Source: Beta vulgaris subsp. vulgaris
Lineage: Eukaryota > Streptophyta > Magnoliopsida > Caryophyllales > Amaranthaceae
Direction: 5' to 3'
DNA: 64,000 bases
Assembly (NCBI RefSeq): GCF_026745355.1
Contig: NC_079205.1
Coordinates: forward strand, 1,619,283 to 1,683,282
The notes beneath the pieces were generated by a model. That model did no database searches, had not been told where the DNA came from, and was given only the letters and a program-made list of their open reading frames with translations. The translations under genes were made by a program, and so were the position numbers. Shown here piece after piece: positions 59,510-64,000 of the stretch (its first letter is position 1; every line of letters starts with the position of its first letter).

Positions 59510-59640
59510 ACTTCTGTATGTTCGTCTACACATAACTCTACTTCCAAACATTTTCTATTTTCAGATACTTACAACATTATATTCACAAATAACACCACCC
59601 ATAACAACCCCGTGCAGTATGCACTGGCATAACCCACTAG
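58936..59640 (+). pseudogene. Helitron 3' part with remnant of an encoded basic ORF
   Basis: Frames at about 58984-59070 (RPYALWPEENKEKLRKKW) and 59090-59359 (RKRSWYAMLLEKKKEQIRKK) encode two similar lysine-rich repeats separated by a stop. This repeat style occurs in the N-terminal parts of plant Helitron/PIF1-like helicase proteins. The segment ends at 59637-59640 CTAG before T, with hairpin GTGCAGTATGCAC 24 bp earlier, a Helitron terminator. Rep and helicase domains are absent. Family assignment of the ORF is tentative; the 3' end is better supported. Confidence 0.45.
59473..59505. repeat. (TA)n microsatellite
   Basis: 16 TA units inside the Helitron remnant. Confidence 0.95.
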
Positions 59641-60161
59641 TGATGTTATGAAAAGGGCAAGCTCAAGCCGGGAAGCTTCTTACATACTTATTTAGCTAGG
59701 CTTCCTCTTATACTGCTAATAGGCTGACTACTTCGAGTGACTATACTATCAAAAAGTGACAAGTGATACGTTAAAATTTCATATTTTATTATCTATGTTA
59801 TGCACTCTCTAGAAGAAAATTATTGTATTACGGAGTATACATTAGTAAAAAAAATTATAACAAGCTGATATCTCAAAAATATATGTTAAAACAAATCTAG
59901 CAAAATCTTATTTAATTATGATTATTTTTACGTATCAATAAAATTTACTATCAATGTTTAGAAACTTTAACCCTAATAGAGCAATGAATTAAGAAAAGGC
60001 TAAAAAAGTACTATTATCATTGAACAATAATGTACAACTTCAGCTCATGAAATGTTTCCTATTCATGTATTAAAATAAAAAAGTAAACTTAACTAGTAAA
60101 AGACACCATAGAAGACAATATGTAAATCAAATTGCGAGAATAAATGCAATTTTTTATTTAA

Positions 60162-60426
60162 TCTATACAAATATATTAAAAGGCGTGCGAAAACAAGAAA
60201 CTGTGTCACGTGGCGCTCTTCCTAGGGAGTTTTAGTTCATGTAATCCATGTATACTAAAAAAAATTAAGAAATTGCATAGTATAGGGTTTGATCCCGAGA
60301 CCTCAAGTACATATACTAAAGTTCTAACCACTAGGCTAAGTTATATTTAGTGTTATTATTGTAAAGTATTATATTAATAAATAAATTTTTTTCTTACCCG
60401 GAACATAGTCCCGGCCTAATGACTAG
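60162..60426 (+). mobile_element. Non-autonomous Helitron
   Basis: Starts TCTATACAAATATATTAAAAG after A and ends CTAG before T, with a CCCGG-AACATAGT-CCCGG hairpin region. 265 bp, same family and nearly same length as 15020-15283 in opposite orientation. Confidence 0.88.
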
Positions 60427-61193
60427 TTCGATAATTAAACATTGAAATGTGTAAATTTATATTTGTGGTTTTCTTTTCTGCAATTTCTTGCTAATTTACC
60501 ACTAAATGAGTTGTATAAAGACTAGTAACTCAGAAATGTATTAAACCCTAGCACCCTCTGATGTGGTAATTAGTTTTTGTTAATGGTGGTAAGTAGAAAT
60601 CATTATCGTCTGTGAATTTGGTTGTCTATACAGGCATCAGCCTATCATATAATGCTTTATCTTTTGAACAACATTACATACACTAAGATGTTTCCATAGT
60701 TATGCTTTATTTTCATGATGCACAAACTTATATATATAACTGGGTTTCTCACAATACTAGAAAAAGGGGGTTTTGAATTATTATATGTAAAATATATATA
60801 AGGATATTTTTTCCTTTTGGCTTACTTAGCACTTAAGTATAATTTATTTTGATTAAACTTTTTGCCATTTTAATTTTTTTAAAGAAAAAAAAAAAAAGCA
60901 ATCATTGTATAACATACATCTTCTTTAATTTTATGGGTCTTGGTGAACCTTACAAGTTATTACATGCATCATATAACATTTTAGACACAAAAGCTATGAA
61001 ACATTTTATGAGCTTAATCAAGGGTAACATATTAATTATGTGTTGCATATTAGCTTAACACTGAATCATATAACTACACCTCTTTTATTTAATTCAATAA
61101 TTAAACATTGAAAAATGCAAATTATATTCGTGGTTTTCTTTCCTGCAATTTCTTGCTAGCTAATTTGCCACAAAGAATGACCTGAATGAGTTG
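60427..61193. other. Intergenic stretch
   Basis: No gene. 60427-60560 is repeated at 61098-61195 (TTAAACATTGAAA, GTGGTTTTCTTT(T/C)CTGCAATT), a short local duplication. Confidence 0.5.
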
Positions 61194-61195
61194 TA

Positions 61196-61543
61196 CTCCC
61201 TCCGTCCCAAAATGTAGTTCTCATTTTCCTTTTTTCACGGTAATTTATGCAAGTAGAATCTAAGAGGGATATTAAAGATTTTTTATTTATTTAAATAAAT
61301 GTTGTATGGGAAAAGATGATTTTAAGAGAGAGAATGGAGAATAATTGGTGAAAGAGTATTATTAATTGTAACATTTTGGTTGAATAAACAAAGGAAAAAA
61401 CAAAATTCAAGAAGCAAATAAATGATGGGACACGATTTTTCTAGACAAATTACGGAAAAATGTAGAACTAAAAATGGAAACGGGAACTATATTTTTGGGA
61501 CACCCAAAATGAAAATGGGAACTATATTTTGGAACGGAGGAAG
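61196..61543. mobile_element. Stowaway MITE with duplicated right end
   Basis: CTCCCTCCGTCCCAAAATGT... ...TGGAACGGAGGAAG, TA flanks at 61194-61195 and 61544-61545. The right terminal segment GGGAACTATATTTT-GGGAC occurs twice in tandem (about 61483-61502 and 61518-61538), lengthening this 348-bp copy relative to the 260-bp relative at 5637. Confidence 0.9.
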
Positions 61544-61556
61544 TATAAGACTAGTA

Positions 61557-61815
61557 CTCCCTCTGTTTTTTTTTATCTTTCTCACTTAGAATCTTGACAC
61601 TATTCATGCATAGAGAGAATCTTCTCAAATGTTCTCAATTTATAAGAAAAAACATAGTCATGTGGGGTCTTGTTTGATTCGTCTCAATTAGTACTTTATT
61701 AAAATTCAATCGTTATAATTTTTACTAATATATAATGAAAGATATTTAAGTTTTAAAACGTGCATTGGCAAACGTGCAAAGTCAAAGTAGGAATGATAAA
61801 AAAAAACAGAGGGAG
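61557..61815. mobile_element. Stowaway MITE
   Basis: CTCCCTCTGTTTTTTTTTAT... ...AAAAACAGAGGGAG, 259 bp, TA flanks at 61555-61556 and 61816-61817. Inverted copy of 53838-54097. Confidence 0.93.
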
Positions 61816-61911
61816 TATCTCATAAATGTAATAACCCTAGCACCCTCTAATGTATTTAAGGTAATATACATAGAGTGACTTTCATTTTTATAGAAGTACC
61901 TTATTTATTTA

Positions 61912-62097
61912 GGGTAATGCTAAATGCAGCCCTTAGGGCTGCATATAAGCATTAAATACCTTTTCTAAACTAGTATAAAGTTGGTTATTTATGACAAAAA
62001 GCATGCATTTATCAAGGTCATTAATGCTTATTTTACAAAATAATTTCCATTTATAGGTTCTTATATGCAGCCCTAAAGGCTGCATTTAGCTTTTCCC
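61912..62097. mobile_element. Mutator-type MITE with 9-bp duplication
   Basis: 186 bp, GGGTAATGCTAAATGCAGCC... ...GGCTGCATTTAGCTTTTCCC inverted ends, perfect 9-bp duplication ATTTATTTA (61903-61911, 62098-62106). Each end contains its own palindrome (GCAGCCCTTAGGGCTGC and GCAGCCCTAAAGGCTGC). A low-complexity duplication is weaker evidence than a mixed one, but the ends agree. Confidence 0.82.
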
Positions 62098-62106
62098 ATT
62101 TATTTA

Positions 62107-63393
62107 AGGTAAAAGTTACCATTTATTTAATTTAAAATTAGCCCTTTTATTTTAACTAAAAATTAATCTATTTTCACCTCAAAAAAAAAAAGTGATCCAT
62201 TTTCTGTTAAAAGTAAAATGGTCTCATAATAAAATTATTGTGTACTTTCATGCACTCAGTGCACACAACTACACAACATAATTGTAACCTAAAAAATATC
62301 ATTTTTTTTTAATAAAAAAAAAGCCTCCCCGACATTTTTGGATAACTGACTTTAGTCTACATATGCTTGCCACTAGAATTGAAATCTTATCGAGTATTCG
62401 ATATGCATAAAGTTAATTAATAGTACTCGTTACCCAATTCAATAAGATCATATTTTCATTAGATCCAATGATAAAATTAAGTAAATTTTAGTTATAACAT
62501 TATCAATAATAGTTACCAATAACAAAGACTTACTATTTCTTCTTTACTTAAGTTCAGATCAGATCAAATATGTTCAGATTAGAAAATTTCAAGTGAACTA
62601 AACATAGCCATAATATATGGTCATATATTCACGTTTAGGTCACTATCAATAAAAGGATTTGCATGTTGCTAATTAGTCCACAATTCCTGTAAACTTTATA
62701 AGATTTCCTAACGACTGTACTCTTCCCCTTTGTGGCTTTGTGGTTACATGGAAATTGGGATATGAAAAGATTGTCTGCCAAACAGTGGAAAATGATTAGT
62801 TAAAGGTGGACATCATAAATTGTTACAAAGTAGGTCAAGATTTTTTTTTTTTTTTTTTTTTTATGGAACCTTGGAGTATATACTATTATACATTGCACTT
62901 CTTAATTATTGGAACGATGTCATATTTGTCCTATCAATGTTTCAAATATAATTTCGATTCAGGATCATTTCTGAAATTCATTAATTCAAGGACATAATTT
63001 ACTTCTTTAATAAAAAATTTACGTATATAATAAAGGAAAGTCATCTATTCAACCATGATTCACAAATCACAAAGCAATGGACGATCTAAGCAAACTTTTA
63101 AAGCATAATCATTATCAATATGTATCGATGACTTTGGAATATAGGGGATAGGCTAATCTAAGGTGCAAATTTAACACTATCAAAAGCTTCAAACATCAAT
63201 TAGAGTCTACTAATCGAGCGATAGAATTTTCTTCAGCAATTTATGCGCATTATACTCGTACTTTATGGAGGTTTGGTCGGACTTTTTTTTGCCTCCACTC
63301 TAGAATACATGAATCGATCGACTTGACGTTTACGTTTTACTTTTTTTTTGGAAATTAAGAAAGAATGTTGACATTTTACTTAAATGTGTTTAT
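62107..63393. other. Intergenic stretch
   Basis: No gene recognised. A 22-base T run lies at 62841-62862. Confidence 0.5.
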
Positions 63394-63402
63394 TTAAAGG
63401 CA

Positions 63403-63958
63403 CAATCCGACTTGCGTGGACCCGGTTCACACTAAAAATAGTGTGGACCAGGTCCAGACACGTGACCCGTTATATCACTTCAACATACACTATATCATTT
63501 TAACATAAACTATATCATTATAACATACACTATATCACTTTAACACACCCTATATTACTTTAACATACACTATATCACTTTTAACATACACTATATCATT
63601 TTAACACACACTATATCACTTTAACACACCCTATATCACTTTAACACACACTATATCATTGTAACATACACTATATCATTGTAACATACACTATATCACT
63701 TTAACATACACTATATCATTTTAACATAGACTATTATTATAACATACTAGTCACTTTAACATACACTATATCACTGTAACATACACTATATCATTTTAAT
63801 ATACACTATATCATTTTAACATACACTATATCACTGTAATATACACTACATCATTTTAATATACACTATATCATTTTAATATACACTATCATAAACTCAC
63901 GTGATATGGATCGGGTGCACACTAATTAGTGTGCACCGGGTTCATATTAGTTTTTTTA
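63403..63958. mobile_element. Transposon-like element built around a minisatellite
   Basis: 9-bp direct repeat TTAAAGGCA (63394-63402, 63959-63967) flanks a 556-bp segment. Inverted subterminal blocks GGACCCGGTTCACACTA..TAGTGTG (63419-63445) and CACACTAATTAGTGTG-CACCGGGTTCAT (63919-63945) lie near its ends. Almost the entire interior is a 20-bp tandem repeat. The duplication length suggests Mutator type; the outermost 15 bp do not pair well. Confidence 0.65.
63471..63889 (+). repeat. 20-bp minisatellite, about 21 units
   Basis: Consensus TATATCATTTTAACATACAC, with TCACTTTAACAC and TCATTGTAACAT variants interspersed and one irregular unit at about 63731-63760. Confidence 0.95.
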
Positions 63959-64000
63959 TTAAAGGCATTGCTTAATTATATTTTAAGAATAATGTTATTG

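Larger units (their letters stand above)
56817..60115 (+). repeat. Segmental duplication, copy Y
   Basis: Counterpart of copy X. Between its matching blocks it carries about 2.7 kb (57000-59745) absent from X. Within the middle block it has about 89 bp (59902-59990) absent from X, where X reads straight through AAATCTAGCAAAAGAAAAGG. Confidence 0.78.

Overview
This window is AT-rich nuclear DNA from a flowering plant, most likely a eudicot. The evidence is spliced genes with GT..AG introns, plant Ty1/copia and Ty3/gypsy lineages, TA-flanked Stowaway MITEs, Helitrons with CTAG 3' ends, and plant-type CACTA, MULE and hAT elements. The sequence does not identify a species. Caryophyllales would fit the repeat mix, but that is a weak guess. 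Protein-coding host sequence is sparse: I support two host genes. One (13367-14842, +) is a two-exon gene for an 80-residue, nine-cysteine secreted peptide. The other (42928-46540, -) is a nine-exon S28 (prolyl carboxypeptidase-like) serine peptidase whose first exon I could not place.

Layout. 1-1676 is the 3' end of a copia (Ale-like) element with a short LTR. 1679-6400 is a diverged ~280-bp repeat array with a ~330-bp spacer, interrupted by a 1.27-kb Mutator-like element with telomere-like arms (3219-4483) and a Stowaway MITE (5637-5896). 6545-8700 and 16070-24655 are two copies of one ancestral segment. The first carries a Helitron (7675-8223) that is exactly absent from the second. The second is split by about 7.8 kb of nested SIRE copia, LINE and solo LTRs. 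8700-12600 holds a copia 3' end and LTR, a CACTA-type terminus and a Helitron. 12600-15000 holds the cysteine-rich peptide gene.

24821-31890 is another SIRE-type element, minus strand, split by two non-autonomous CACTA elements (26476-29266 with TSD ACG; 29593-31282). 33540-40968 is a degenerate Athila-like gypsy element, minus strand, with one LTR and palindromic GC-rich repeats. 41465-42101 holds a Stowaway fragment and a Micron-like MITE bracketed by (TA)n tracts. 42928-46540 is the S28 gene. 46700-50771 is a transposon cluster (Helitron, LINE, CACTA, hAT) lying directly upstream of that gene.

52387-54290 and 56817-60115 are a second duplicated segment pair, each copy colonised by different elements. 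60162-64000 is packed with small elements: a Helitron, two Stowaways, a 9-bp-TSD MULE-type MITE and a TSD-flanked element built around a 20-bp minisatellite.

The genes do not form a pathway. What the window offers is a readable insertion history. Two pairs of paralogous segments supply empty sites, and at least eleven insertions have identifiable target-site duplications or TA targets. I saw no convincing undescribed multi-gene system.
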